NCBI GenBank assembly: GCA_046299415.1
Contig: JBKBII010000002.1
Location: 1 to 64,000, forward strand
Direction of reading: 5' to 3'
DNA from: JBKBII01 sp046299415
GTDB lineage: Bacteria > Pseudomonadota > Gammaproteobacteria > Ectothiorhodospirales > Ectothiorhodospiraceae
Length of the DNA: 64,000 nt
Shown here: piece by piece, positions 55,199 to 63,671 of the stretch
Layout of the letters: every line of letters begins with the position of its first letter
Position numbering within the stretch: the first letter of the stretch is position 1
Notes under the pieces: generated by a model
What the model saw: only the letters and a program-made list of their open reading frames with translations
Told to the model about the DNA's origin: nothing
Databases searched by the model: none
Translations under genes and position numbers: made by a program

Positions 55199-56365
55199 AT
55201 GAAAATCGCCGTTGCCGGAACTGGCTATGTCGGACTTTCGCTCTCGGTACTGCTGGCGCAGCGCCACGACGTCGTCGCCCTCGACATCGATGCCGCCAAA
55301 GTCGACCTCATCAATGACCGCCGTTCGCCGATCGTCGATCCCGACATCGAACACTTCTTCGCCCACAAGCCGCTCAGGCTGACAGCCACCACAGATCCGC
55401 GAACGGCCTATCCCGGCACGGATTTCGTCATCGTCGCAACGCCAACCGACTACGACACCGAAACCAACACCTTCAACACGCGTTCGGTCGAATCCGTTAT
55501 CGCAGACGTCCTGCGTTTGGCGCCCGGCGTCCCGATCGTCATCAAGTCGACCATTCCCGTCGGCTACACCAAGGCGTTGAACGCGCGACTCGGCGTCGAC
55601 CATATTCTGTTTTCCCCAGAATTCCTGCGCGAAGGGCGCGCCCTTCACGACAACCTATACCCATCGCGCATCGTGGTAGGCGACCGCGGCGAAACCGGCC
55701 AGCGGTTTGCCGCCTTACTGAAAGAAGCCGCATTGCGAGAGGACGTGCCCATCTTGCTCACGGACTCCACCGAAGCCGAAGCCATTAAGCTGTTCGCCAA
55801 CACCTACCTCGCCATGCGCGTCGCCTACTTCAATGAACTCGATACCTACGCCGAAACCCACGGATTGAACACACGTCAGATCGTCGAGGGCGTGTGCCTC
55901 GATCCACGCATCGGTCACTTCTACAACAACCCATCGTTCGGTTACGGCGGTTACTGTCTGCCAAAAGACACCAAGCAACTGCTCGCCAACTACCGTGATG
56001 TTCCCTCCAACATCATCCAGGCGATCGTCGAGGCCAACACCACGCGCAAGGAATTCATTGCCGATCAGATCGTCAAGCGCCGGCCACGCGTCGTCGGCGT
56101 CTATCGCCTGGTCATGAAGGCCGGTTCGGACAACTTCCGCGCCTCAGCCATCCAGGGTGTGATGAAACGTATCAAGGCCAAAGGGATCGAGGTCATCGTC
56201 TACGAACCCGTCCTCGACACAGACGAGTTCTATCGCTCACGCGTGATCAAGGATCTCGACGCCTTTAAGCGCGAGGCCGATGTGATTCTTGCCAACCGCC
56301 AAGCGGCCGAGCTCGATGACGTAGCAGACAAGGTCTATACCCGAGACCTGTTCGGCGACTCATAA
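55199..56365 (+). CDS. ugd: UDP-glucose 6-dehydrogenase (short, E. coli Ugd type)
   Basis: 388 aa, identical in length to E. coli Ugd. It oxidises UDP-glucose to UDP-glucuronate for exopolysaccharide or lipid A sugars. Rossmann motif MKIAVAGTGYVGLSLSVLLA; substrate segment LFSPEFLREGRALHDNLYPSRIVVG; catalytic Cys in FGYGGYCLPKDTKQLLANY; the C-terminal NAD/UDP domain ends normally. ATG 55199 has AGGAAAG upstream. It sits between two diguanylate cyclase genes, which often tune polysaccharide output, but no polysaccharide synthesis operon is in view. Confidence 0.95.
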   Translation: MKIAVAGTGYVGLSLSVLLAQRHDVVALDIDAAKVDLINDRRSPIVDPDIEHFFAHKPLRLTATTDPRTAYPGTDFVIVATPTDYDTETNTFNTRSVESVIADVLRLAPGVPIVIKSTIPVGYTKALNARLGVDHILFSPEFLREGRALHDNLYPSRIVVGDRGETGQRFAALLKEAALREDVPILLTDSTEAEAIKLFANTYLAMRVAYFNELDTYAETHGLNTRQIVEGVCLDPRIGHFYNNPSFGYGGYCLPKDTKQLLANYRDVPSNIIQAIVEANTTRKEFIADQIVKRRPRVVGVYRLVMKAGSDNFRASAIQGVMKRIKAKGIEVIVYEPVLDTDEFYRSRVIKDLDAFKREADVILANRQAAELDDVADKVYTRDLFGDS

Positions 56366-56664
56366 CATCGCGTCGCGTTCAAGCGACCGATCACGTCGAC
56401 CTTGACTCAGCTGCCACCTTTCCAGATTCGGATCAGCGCCATCTGCCAAGCTGGTCCGGTCCCCGTTTTGTAGGCCGTGTCCGTGCTTTTTGTCGCACCG
56501 CGCGCCCTTTTCTCGTGTCTCGCGCCCGCTCAAAGGCGGCGGCGGTCAGTCGGCTCGAACCCGCACCACCAAAAACTCCCACGACCGCAGGCCGAAACTC
56601 CGCCGTGGAATCGAGCGCAACCTCGAAGTCGCCCTGACCCGGCACCCCGCGATATGCTAGAACC
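56366..56664. other. Intergenic region ugd/diguanylate cyclase 2
   Basis: 299 bp with no gene or clear terminator. Confidence 0.4.
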
Positions 56665-58968
56665 ATGAAATCAAAGGGCGCCGTGAGCGCAATGGCCTCT
56701 GTCGATCATTCCGAACTGCCGGGCCATAACGGGTCGGCCGGACCACATTTCGCGCCACGCGACTACCTCACCATTGCCCTCTGGTGGATTCTGCTCACCG
56801 TGACGAGTGTTCTCACGGCCACCACCTGGCGCGCAATTGATGAGCAAAGAATCGCCAACGAATGGCAGGTCGAGGCCGAATCCGTCAACGAGCGACTGCG
56901 CGTGGCCATCGATGCCTACGCCTATGAGCAACAGCGCCTGCTGCGCCTGATACTGCGACAACCCGGCGTGGTCGAAGCCTTACAAACCCTTGAGCTGCGC
57001 ACGATCTCGACGGCCGTCGACGTCGACACCATCCTCGAGACCCGCCGCACCGTTGTCGAAGCCCTTGAGCCCATCTGGTCGGCCTTGCGCGAGGACAACA
57101 CATCGACCAGCCTATATATTCATCAAGCGATTCCACCGCGGGTTCTCGTGCGCATGCATGACCGCGAACGCTGGGGCGAAAGCATCGACGCGATTCGCAG
57201 TCTTCCCGGCCTCGTGCGCGACTTCGGCACCCCATTGGCGGGCTTCGAGGCTGGCCTGCACGGCGGCGCATTTCGTGCCGCGGCTCCGGTGTTCGACGCC
57301 TCGGGTCGACGCGTCATCGCCGTCGTCGAACTGGCCGACCCACCAAGCGCCACTTTTGAGTTTCTTCGCCAACGAACTCGCTCGCGTCTAGCCCTCTTCC
57401 AAAGCGTCGCCAACGAAGCGCGCATCCGAATCGCGCGGACGAACCACTACGATCCGCTGCCGCAAGCGTTCTCGGTAGAAGGTGTCGGCGCGATCATCGG
57501 GGATGCCAGCCTCGTGCCACCTGTTGTCCGTCACTACGCGCTCCCCTCAGGCGCCGTCATCACCCACCACCGCGATACACGCGCAGGTCACACGACCTCC
57601 ACCAATCTGTGGGTCCCACTGCATGAGATCACGATTGATGACTCCGGTGAGGACGGCCTCGGCAACGACCTCGACTCGCCTGGCGCCAACGACGCCCACA
57701 CCCCAACCGTGGCGTGGATCCAGGCAAGCCTCGACCACTTGAACGTCTCGCCGCCGACCGACGCGACCACGCGCTGGGTCGTGGTCATCGGGTTGGCGTG
57801 GATGATGGGGCTACTCGGCACACTTCTCTGGCGAGCGCGAATCCTCGCCTCGCAACAACGCGCCGCCCGCCAGGCGCTCGCCGAACAGCTTCAGGCCGTC
57901 CTCGAGGGTGCCGAAATCGGCACCTGGGAATGGCAAATGGCAACCGACGAACTGAGTTTTGACGACCGCGCCGCGCGGATGATCGCACCGTTGCCGTCGT
58001 CATTACCCCTGACCGTGGTACTCACGCAGTTCGCAGACATCAACCGAACCGAAATCGGCGACGCCTTTCGCAACCTGCAGAACGGCGATCGTGAATCACT
58101 CGACACTCATTTGCGGCTGGATCGCGGATCCATCGTGTCCTGGCTCAGGCTGCAAGGCCGCGTCATCATGCGCAGCGCCGACGGCAAGCCACTCCGGGTA
58201 TTCGGCATCATCACCGACGAAACCCTCGAGCGCTCCAACCTGTTGGCGCTTGAACGCGACGCCCACACCGATTCACTGACGGGCCTACCCAATCGACGGC
58301 ACTTTCTCAACGAACTCGATCGCTGTCAGGCGCTGGTCACCAGCGGAGCACACTACTCGGCCCTGGTGCTACTCGACCTCGATCACTTCAAACAGATCAA
58401 CGACCAACATGGCCATGACGTGGGTGACGATGTCCTCGTCGAAGTCGCGCGTCGCTTGCGCCAACAGGTCCGTCCAAACGACGTCATCGGACGCATTGGT
58501 GGTGAAGAGTTCGCTATCGTTTTGGTCGCCTGCGGCCATCTAGACAATGCACGCAACACCGCCGAACGTATACGCGCCGCCATCGCGGGACAACCGATCA
58601 TCAGCACGCGGGGCGATCAGTTGTCGGTGACGGCCAGCATCGGCCTAGCTGAACTGTCCGCCACACGCGCGATACGCGACACGTTTCGCGCCGCTGACGA
58701 GGCGCTATACGCGGCGAAGGGAGCCGGGCGTAATCGTGTGGTCGTCGAACACGGCATTGGCAACGACGCGCATGACACGGTCACCACCGATCACACCAAT
58801 CCTACGGAGCCTCGAGCCCCTACGGACCCTGCCGCGAATGCGAAAGCCAACTTTGTGATTGACGACGATCCTGCGGCTCAATCAGGCCCTATCGCCGACC
58901 ACGACGCTGTGATCGACCGATCATCTCACCGCAATCATGATCGCAACGAGTCCGATCCATACCGATGA
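56665..58968 (+). CDS. Diguanylate cyclase with periplasmic sensor domain
   Basis: 767 aa. Two transmembrane helices (about residues 35-55 and 370-390) bracket a periplasmic sensor of roughly 315 residues that looks like a double-Cache type ligand-binding domain (QQRLLRLILRQPGVVEAL ... GGAFRAAAPVFDASGRRVIAVVEL). A PAS domain follows (LQAVLEGAEIGTWEWQMATDEL), then a GGDEF domain from about 535 (DSLTGLPNRRHFLNEL) with GGEEF near 611-615 and an RPND I-site before it. A 110-residue acidic low-complexity tail ends the chain. Its stop overlaps the amgK ATG (ATGA), so it is co-translated with the MurNAc recycling pair, an unusual partner. The start could also be the ATG nine codons later. Confidence 0.9.
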   Translation: MKSKGAVSAMASVDHSELPGHNGSAGPHFAPRDYLTIALWWILLTVTSVLTATTWRAIDEQRIANEWQVEAESVNERLRVAIDAYAYEQQRLLRLILRQPGVVEALQTLELRTISTAVDVDTILETRRTVVEALEPIWSALREDNTSTSLYIHQAIPPRVLVRMHDRERWGESIDAIRSLPGLVRDFGTPLAGFEAGLHGGAFRAAAPVFDASGRRVIAVVELADPPSATFEFLRQRTRSRLALFQSVANEARIRIARTNHYDPLPQAFSVEGVGAIIGDASLVPPVVRHYALPSGAVITHHRDTRAGHTTSTNLWVPLHEITIDDSGEDGLGNDLDSPGANDAHTPTVAWIQASLDHLNVSPPTDATTRWVVVIGLAWMMGLLGTLLWRARILASQQRAARQALAEQLQAVLEGAEIGTWEWQMATDELSFDDRAARMIAPLPSSLPLTVVLTQFADINRTEIGDAFRNLQNGDRESLDTHLRLDRGSIVSWLRLQGRVIMRSADGKPLRVFGIITDETLERSNLLALERDAHTDSLTGLPNRRHFLNELDRCQALVTSGAHYSALVLLDLDHFKQINDQHGHDVGDDVLVEVARRLRQQVRPNDVIGRIGGEEFAIVLVACGHLDNARNTAERIRAAIAGQPIISTRGDQLSVTASIGLAELSATRAIRDTFRAADEALYAAKGAGRNRVVVEHGIGNDAHDTVTTDHTNPTEPRAPTDPAANAKANFVIDDDPAAQSGPIADHDAVIDRSSHRNHDRNESDPYR

Positions 58969-60185
58969 ACAATGTCGCCAACCCTGTCGATCCGGACGCC
59001 GACGATAAGCGTCAAAATCAACTCGTGCGCTGGCTCGAAAGCCTCCCCCCCAAGATCCTGGTCGACACCCAGAGCCTGCGTATCGTTGCTGCGGATGCCT
59101 CGTTCCGGCGCTATTGGCGAGTCACCACCGGCATCGGCTTTCCGCGTCCTTTCACCCGCGAAACGCTGATCGTGCTCGATGCGCCGCCAACGAAAGAATC
59201 TCTCGAACCTTTCCTGTCGCTGGCCTCGCTGCTTCAGCGCCTGGGCCTGCGGGCGCCGCGTTGCGTCGCTCGTCATGATGACCTGGGTTTTGCCCTGCTC
59301 GAAGACTTCGGAGATCGAAGTTTCACTCGCGCCTTGGCCAGCGGCGCCGATGAACAAACGCTCTACGACCTCGCCATCGATACGCTCGCCACACTCAATG
59401 AACAGTGGCGCCGACGTGGTGAAGAAGAACTCCACGACATCGCGCCCGAGTATCGCCCACCGCACTACGACTGCGAACGACTCATCAACGAAGCGCTGTT
59501 GTTCGTCGACTGGCACATCCCGCACCTGACAGGGACCTCCTGCACCGACGAAGAACGCCATCGCTTCGCGGCGGCAATCCACACCCTGGCGGCCACCGTC
59601 GACGCACATCCGTTGCCCAAAACGCTGGTTTTGCGCGACTTTCATGTCGACAACCTGATGGACTTGAGCGCCGACGTGGTGCAAAACGCAGCCGCACGCC
59701 GCGCCGGCCTACTCGACTTCCAGGACGCCCTTATCGGTAGCCCGGCCTACGACTGGGTGTCCCTCGCCGACGATGCCCGCCGTGACGTTCCAGCGGATCT
59801 CGTCGTTCGCATCGGGCAACGTTTTTGCGCTGCGACCGGCCTCGACCCTGCCACCGTGCAGGGCCATGCCGCGTTGCTCGGTCTGCAACGGGCGCTCAAG
59901 ATCGCAGGCATCTTTAGCCGACTCGACGCGCGTGATGGCAAACCGGCCTACCTGGCTCATCAAGCGCGAGTGTGGCAACGGGTTCACGACGGCTTGAGAC
60001 CGGATTCCGCCTCTGCAACAGCACGCCACTTCGCACAGCTGCCACACTGGGCCACCGCGGCGCTGGAACCCCTGCAATGGTGGTTCGACGGCGTTCTCGA
60101 GCGGCACGGCCTGAGCCTCGACAAGCATCCACCCGCGGTCCTGACCGCACGCACCCGTCGCAGCGGCTCAGCCCTCCAGCGATGA
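58965..60185 (+). CDS. amgK: Anomeric MurNAc/GlcNAc kinase AmgK
   Basis: 406 aa aminoglycoside phosphotransferase-fold kinase. AmgK phosphorylates C1 of N-acetylmuramate (and GlcNAc) released from turned-over peptidoglycan, the first step of the recycling route that bypasses de novo UDP-MurNAc synthesis. ADASFRRYWRV near the N-terminus, the segment FALLEDFGDRSF, catalytic LVLRDFHVDNLM (Brenner-type HxDxxxxN variant with D and N kept) and LLDFQDALIGSPAYDWVSLADDARRD (DFQDA Mg site) match the family. It lies between a diguanylate cyclase and murU with 4 bp overlaps at both ends. Confidence 0.93.
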   Translation: MNNVANPVDPDADDKRQNQLVRWLESLPPKILVDTQSLRIVAADASFRRYWRVTTGIGFPRPFTRETLIVLDAPPTKESLEPFLSLASLLQRLGLRAPRCVARHDDLGFALLEDFGDRSFTRALASGADEQTLYDLAIDTLATLNEQWRRRGEEELHDIAPEYRPPHYDCERLINEALLFVDWHIPHLTGTSCTDEERHRFAAAIHTLAATVDAHPLPKTLVLRDFHVDNLMDLSADVVQNAAARRAGLLDFQDALIGSPAYDWVSLADDARRDVPADLVVRIGQRFCAATGLDPATVQGHAALLGLQRALKIAGIFSRLDARDGKPAYLAHQARVWQRVHDGLRPDSASATARHFAQLPHWATAALEPLQWWFDGVLERHGLSLDKHPPAVLTARTRRSGSALQR

Positions 60186-61057
60186 ACCGGATCGAACCTA
60201 GCCACACCCGCGTCATGCTGCTCGCCGCCGGGCGTGGTGCTCGAATGCGCGAGCTGACCGATCACTGCCCCAAGCCCATGCTCGAGGTCGGTGGCAAGCC
60301 GCTTCTTGCACACGCCCTCGATCGCATCGTCGCAGCTGGCTATCGGGACATCACGCTCAACGTGGCCTGGCAAGGTCAAGTCATCGTCGAGTGGATCACG
60401 GCCGGCGCTGGAGGAAGATTGAACCCGCTGCGCGCTCAGGGTCACGACATCACCGTACGCATTTCTCAAGAACCGCCGGGCGCCCTCGAAACCGCAGGCG
60501 GCATCCTTCACGCGTTGTACGACGATGGACGCGCACTCGTCGATGCTCAGGCGCTCGCAGCCCCGATCCTCGTCGTCAACGCCGATGTCCTTTGCGATCA
60601 CCCACTGACGCCGCCCGCCCTCGCCGACGGCGACCTCGGACATCTCGTTTTGGCGCCCAACCCCGGCCATCATCCCAGCGGCGACTTTCGGCTCGTCGCC
60701 GGTCGCGTGCTGCCCTTGGATGATGATCCCGCCACCGAAGCCGCAGAAGGCCCAACGTCGAACCCATACCTGTTCGCATCACCACACCATGCGGTCGCCG
60801 CGATCCACGCCCAGGTTTTTTTACCCAGCGCCACGTTCTGCGGCATCGCCTGGTATCGCGGTGCGCTGTTTGCAGGACTTCCACCGGGTCCCGCCGCCCT
60901 GGGCCCGATTCTGAAAAGCGCGGCAACGGCGGGCCGTCTCAGTGGCGAGATTCATGATGGTCTGTGGCTCGACGTGGGAACGCCTGAACGTCTGATCAAG
61001 GCCAACGCGATGGTCGGTCACGACACTGCCGAAGACCACGGCCCCGGTACCCGATGA
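60182..61057 (+). CDS. murU: N-acetylmuramate alpha-1-phosphate uridylyltransferase MurU
   Basis: 291 aa nucleotidyltransferase. It turns MurNAc-1-phosphate from AmgK into UDP-MurNAc, closing the fosfomycin-insensitive recycling route known from Pseudomonas putida. Signature VMLLAAGRGARMRELTDHCPKPMLEVGGKPLL, then ETAGGILHAL, VVNADVLCDHPL (metal Asp) and the C-terminal GLWLDVGTPERL. Somewhat longer than the usual 225 aa because of an insertion around DDDPATEAAEGPTSNP and a longer C-terminus. The ATG overlaps the amgK stop by 4 bp. Confidence 0.94.
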   Translation: MNRIEPSHTRVMLLAAGRGARMRELTDHCPKPMLEVGGKPLLAHALDRIVAAGYRDITLNVAWQGQVIVEWITAGAGGRLNPLRAQGHDITVRISQEPPGALETAGGILHALYDDGRALVDAQALAAPILVVNADVLCDHPLTPPALADGDLGHLVLAPNPGHHPSGDFRLVAGRVLPLDDDPATEAAEGPTSNPYLFASPHHAVAAIHAQVFLPSATFCGIAWYRGALFAGLPPGPAALGPILKSAATAGRLSGEIHDGLWLDVGTPERLIKANAMVGHDTAEDHGPGTR

Positions 61058-61441
61058 TTTCGGACCGACAACAGGCCGGCCACAGGCCTATTCAGACCAA
61101 TACCAAACCACCAAACAACGACCCAACCGCTCTGACTCGGCTCGCGAGGCATCCATCAAATCACGATCGAATGCTCCGCAAGCCGGCGTGCCACGGCGGC
61201 GTGCCCCCGAGTCAAGCCCGCGAGCAATCGACTCGTACGTAACCACGTCTCCGGCAGAATAGGTCGACCCGGCCGGAAGACTGGTAGGAAAGCTCGAGAT
61301 TATTGCAAGCAGCATGCTCAGGCGCGCCAGCCAAAGCGTCCAATCGGTACCCAACCCCACCAGACCGCCGTCGACAACCGCCCAAAGGTCAACACCGATC
61401 AACTCGCCCCAGCCGGTTGCATCATGGCCGAGGAAAAAACC
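61058..61441. other. Convergent intergenic region murU/DsrE-like gene
   Basis: About 380 bp. No gene and no strong terminator seen. Confidence 0.4.
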
Positions 61442-62416
61442 TCAAGGCTTGATGTAACGAGCACCGCGGCGTTGGGCATCACTCAGAAAAAACAACACGC
61501 TCGGGACGATCTCGAGATGTTGAGCAGCGTACAGCCCTGCGTCCTCCTCGGGCGCGCGATGGTGCGTCAAAGCTTTTGCTGGCGAGTCGTTCGATACGCG
61601 AGATACTCCCGGGCGGTGGGACTGCGACGAGAACGCCTCTCGCTCGACGAGGTCCCCAGCACCGAGTTTCTCCAGCGAACGCTGATCCGTAATCAGCCGA
61701 ACACCATGCAAAAGCAGCACATCGATCATCCCTGAGCGATCAGGATCGTGAACTGCGTCATGCAACAGTCGCAATCCGCCACCCTGCAAAACCAGCAGAA
61801 ACGCCGTGTCGTCGTCGTTGAGTGTGAAGATATGATTTTGCAAACTGCGCAGCGCGAGAAACTGCTCGGCGGGTGACGCATGGTTAACGTGATAGACAAT
61901 GGCCGACGGCAACTCGCCCGCAGGCGACACCTCAACAGAGCGATCGCCTGATCGAGTGACGACTTGATTCTCGACAGCCGCGTTGGTTGGCGGCGCTGCA
62001 GCGATCACGACACCGCGATCGGCTAGGGACAAGGCCGCCTTGGCTCGCAGCACCGCCGACCGAGTTTCGGATGCCTGCGGTTTCGACGAGTGCAGCTCAG
62101 GCCGTCGAGACCCGAGCGAACGAACGTCGAACGGCGAAGACTCGTCGATTGCGTCGACGTTCACTCCCGTCCCTGGGTTCAACGAGGCAAGGCTCACCGA
62201 AGTCGTAGGACGATGCCCTGCTGATGCGCCAACGATCCGCGGCGCATGGGCCGTCACTGCCGTCACCGGTGCTGCTCCGGACCCGGATGTGTTGCCCGAT
62301 CCGCCGGCAACGGCGGAGTCGAGACCAACGAGCGCGGCTACGATGACGCCGACAAACAAAAGTGATCGGCCGGCCACTCGGGCACATGACGACGGCGAGC
62401 GTTTTTTTAGACCCAT
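61442..62416 (-). CDS. Exported DsrE-like (COG1416-type) protein of the sigma/anti-sigma cluster
   Basis: 324 aa. An N-terminal hydrophobic segment (about residues 17-37, GRSLLFVGVIVAALVGLDSAVAGG) acts as signal peptide or anchor. A low-complexity linker of about 110 residues follows, then a DsrE-like domain (SAIVYHVNHASPAEQFLALRSLQNHIFTLNDDDTAFLLVLQGGGLRLL ... VRLITDQRSLEKLG ... VLFFLSDAQRRGARYIKP). The position that holds a Cys in many relatives (the anti-sigma protein next door has AACEST) reads ITDQRS here, so the reactive Cys is missing. I chose ATG 62416 for the signal peptide; the frame is open to 62509. Third gene after the sigma and anti-sigma genes on the same strand. Function unknown. 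Confidence 0.7.
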   Translation of the reverse strand: MGLKKRSPSSCARVAGRSLLFVGVIVAALVGLDSAVAGGSGNTSGSGAAPVTAVTAHAPRIVGASAGHRPTTSVSLASLNPGTGVNVDAIDESSPFDVRSLGSRRPELHSSKPQASETRSAVLRAKAALSLADRGVVIAAAPPTNAAVENQVVTRSGDRSVEVSPAGELPSAIVYHVNHASPAEQFLALRSLQNHIFTLNDDDTAFLLVLQGGGLRLLHDAVHDPDRSGMIDVLLLHGVRLITDQRSLEKLGAGDLVEREAFSSQSHRPGVSRVSNDSPAKALTHHRAPEEDAGLYAAQHLEIVPSVLFFLSDAQRRGARYIKP

Positions 62417-62659
62417 CGAGCCCTTGACATTCACAGCCTGAAACACCGGATTTGACGTGAGCGATGTAGGTATCAAAGCGCTTTGCCGCTTGACCGGTGC
62501 AGACAGCACGAACGAGGTTCACGCATCCGATACATCGATTTGAGGCTTATCATCCGAAGTCGGACGACTCCGCAGACGACACCTCGCTCAATCGCGTCGA
62601 GCCCCGCAAACTCGCCAGGCCGGACCAAGACGCTCTCGTGCCCGCTCCGCACGCGGTGT

Positions 62660-63616
62660 TCAAACACGAATATAAACCCACCCCTCTCGCTGGCGCCGAG
62701 CGACCTCGGCAACGCCCGAGTCAATCGTAATCACGCCCGGCAGAAGCACGGGACGAACGCCCTCGGCTCGCTGGTGATCCTCGAGGGTACTTTCACAAGC
62801 GGCAAACCGAATCTGCGGAAACGCTCTTTGAAGACTCGCGATGCGTTCAGAAAATGGCGACCGATCAGCACGCAGGAGATTCAAGCCACCGGCATTGGTC
62901 ACCACCTGCACGCGAAGATCCCGCTGATGCCGAGCGCCCTCACGCAGCAGCCGCTCGAGGTCAGCGAGCAAATCAGCCATCACAGCTGGATCTGACTCGG
63001 TGAGATGCAGCAGAATTTGCTGTGTCTCGGCCGTAATCGGCGCATCAAAGGCCTGCGCAGTTGGAACCTGCGCAACCGAAAACCGAGCAGTGGTTTGATC
63101 CACTGCCCACGGGTCACTTGCAGCCGAGTCCAGCGCACTTGAATGTTCTGTCGCCTTCAGTTGACCATTAGCGCTGGTCGCCACCGCCGTATTATGAGTG
63201 TCGATCGCGCTCCCGATCACTGCCGTTGCAATCATCGCGGTCACGGCACCTGTCAGTGCGGCAGCCGTCGCATACCGCAAACAGGCGCTGCCCAATCGCG
63301 TCGGCCACGGTCTCATTCTCGCGCCGGGTCGGGTTTCGGGGGCGCCATCGCGGGTCGTTTGTCTCATGGTTGCACGCGAGGAGCGCGCACCGCGATTGGC
63401 GCTGGCCGCGCGCAAAACATCACAGGCCGACACAGCGGCATCGTCGACGGGTGGTTTCACGTCGGCGTACGCCGTGCGGACCAGTGCCTTGAGGCGATGC
63501 ACCTCACAGACTTCCTGTCCCAAGGCCGGATCAGCCGCGATCGTTTCGAGCGCATCGAGGCGATCAGCGGGCGAAAACTCGCCATCGACGAGCGCATGGA
63601 TCGCCTCGTCACTCAT
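62660..63616 (-). CDS. Anti-sigma factor with transmembrane helix and C-terminal DsrE-like domain
   Basis: 318 aa. The N-terminus MSDEAIHALVDGEFSPADRLDALETIAADP is typical of anti-sigma factors of the RsiW/ChrR-like helical type, here without the zinc-binding HxxxCxxC. One transmembrane helix (about residues 113-135, YATAAALTGAVTAMIATAVIG) follows a basic linker. The periplasmic half ends in a DsrE/COG1416-like domain (ITAETQQILLHLTESDPAVMADLLADLERLL ... LRVQVVTNAGGLNLL ... RFAACESTLEDHQRAEG ... VAEVARRQREGWVYIRV) that keeps a Cys (AACEST). So a sulfur-carrier-like fold sits on the sensing side. Start: GTG codons at 63679 and 63685 overlap the sigma gene and have AGAGG, so translation may begin there instead. 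Confidence 0.75.
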   Translation of the reverse strand: MSDEAIHALVDGEFSPADRLDALETIAADPALGQEVCEVHRLKALVRTAYADVKPPVDDAAVSACDVLRAASANRGARSSRATMRQTTRDGAPETRPGARMRPWPTRLGSACLRYATAAALTGAVTAMIATAVIGSAIDTHNTAVATSANGQLKATEHSSALDSAASDPWAVDQTTARFSVAQVPTAQAFDAPITAETQQILLHLTESDPAVMADLLADLERLLREGARHQRDLRVQVVTNAGGLNLLRADRSPFSERIASLQRAFPQIRFAACESTLEDHQRAEGVRPVLLPGVITIDSGVAEVARRQREGWVYIRV

Positions 63617-63671
63617 GCCACCGGGCCCGCGTCGGTCACGCGAGGCCGCGATTGACGTGGGTCTCCGAAAG

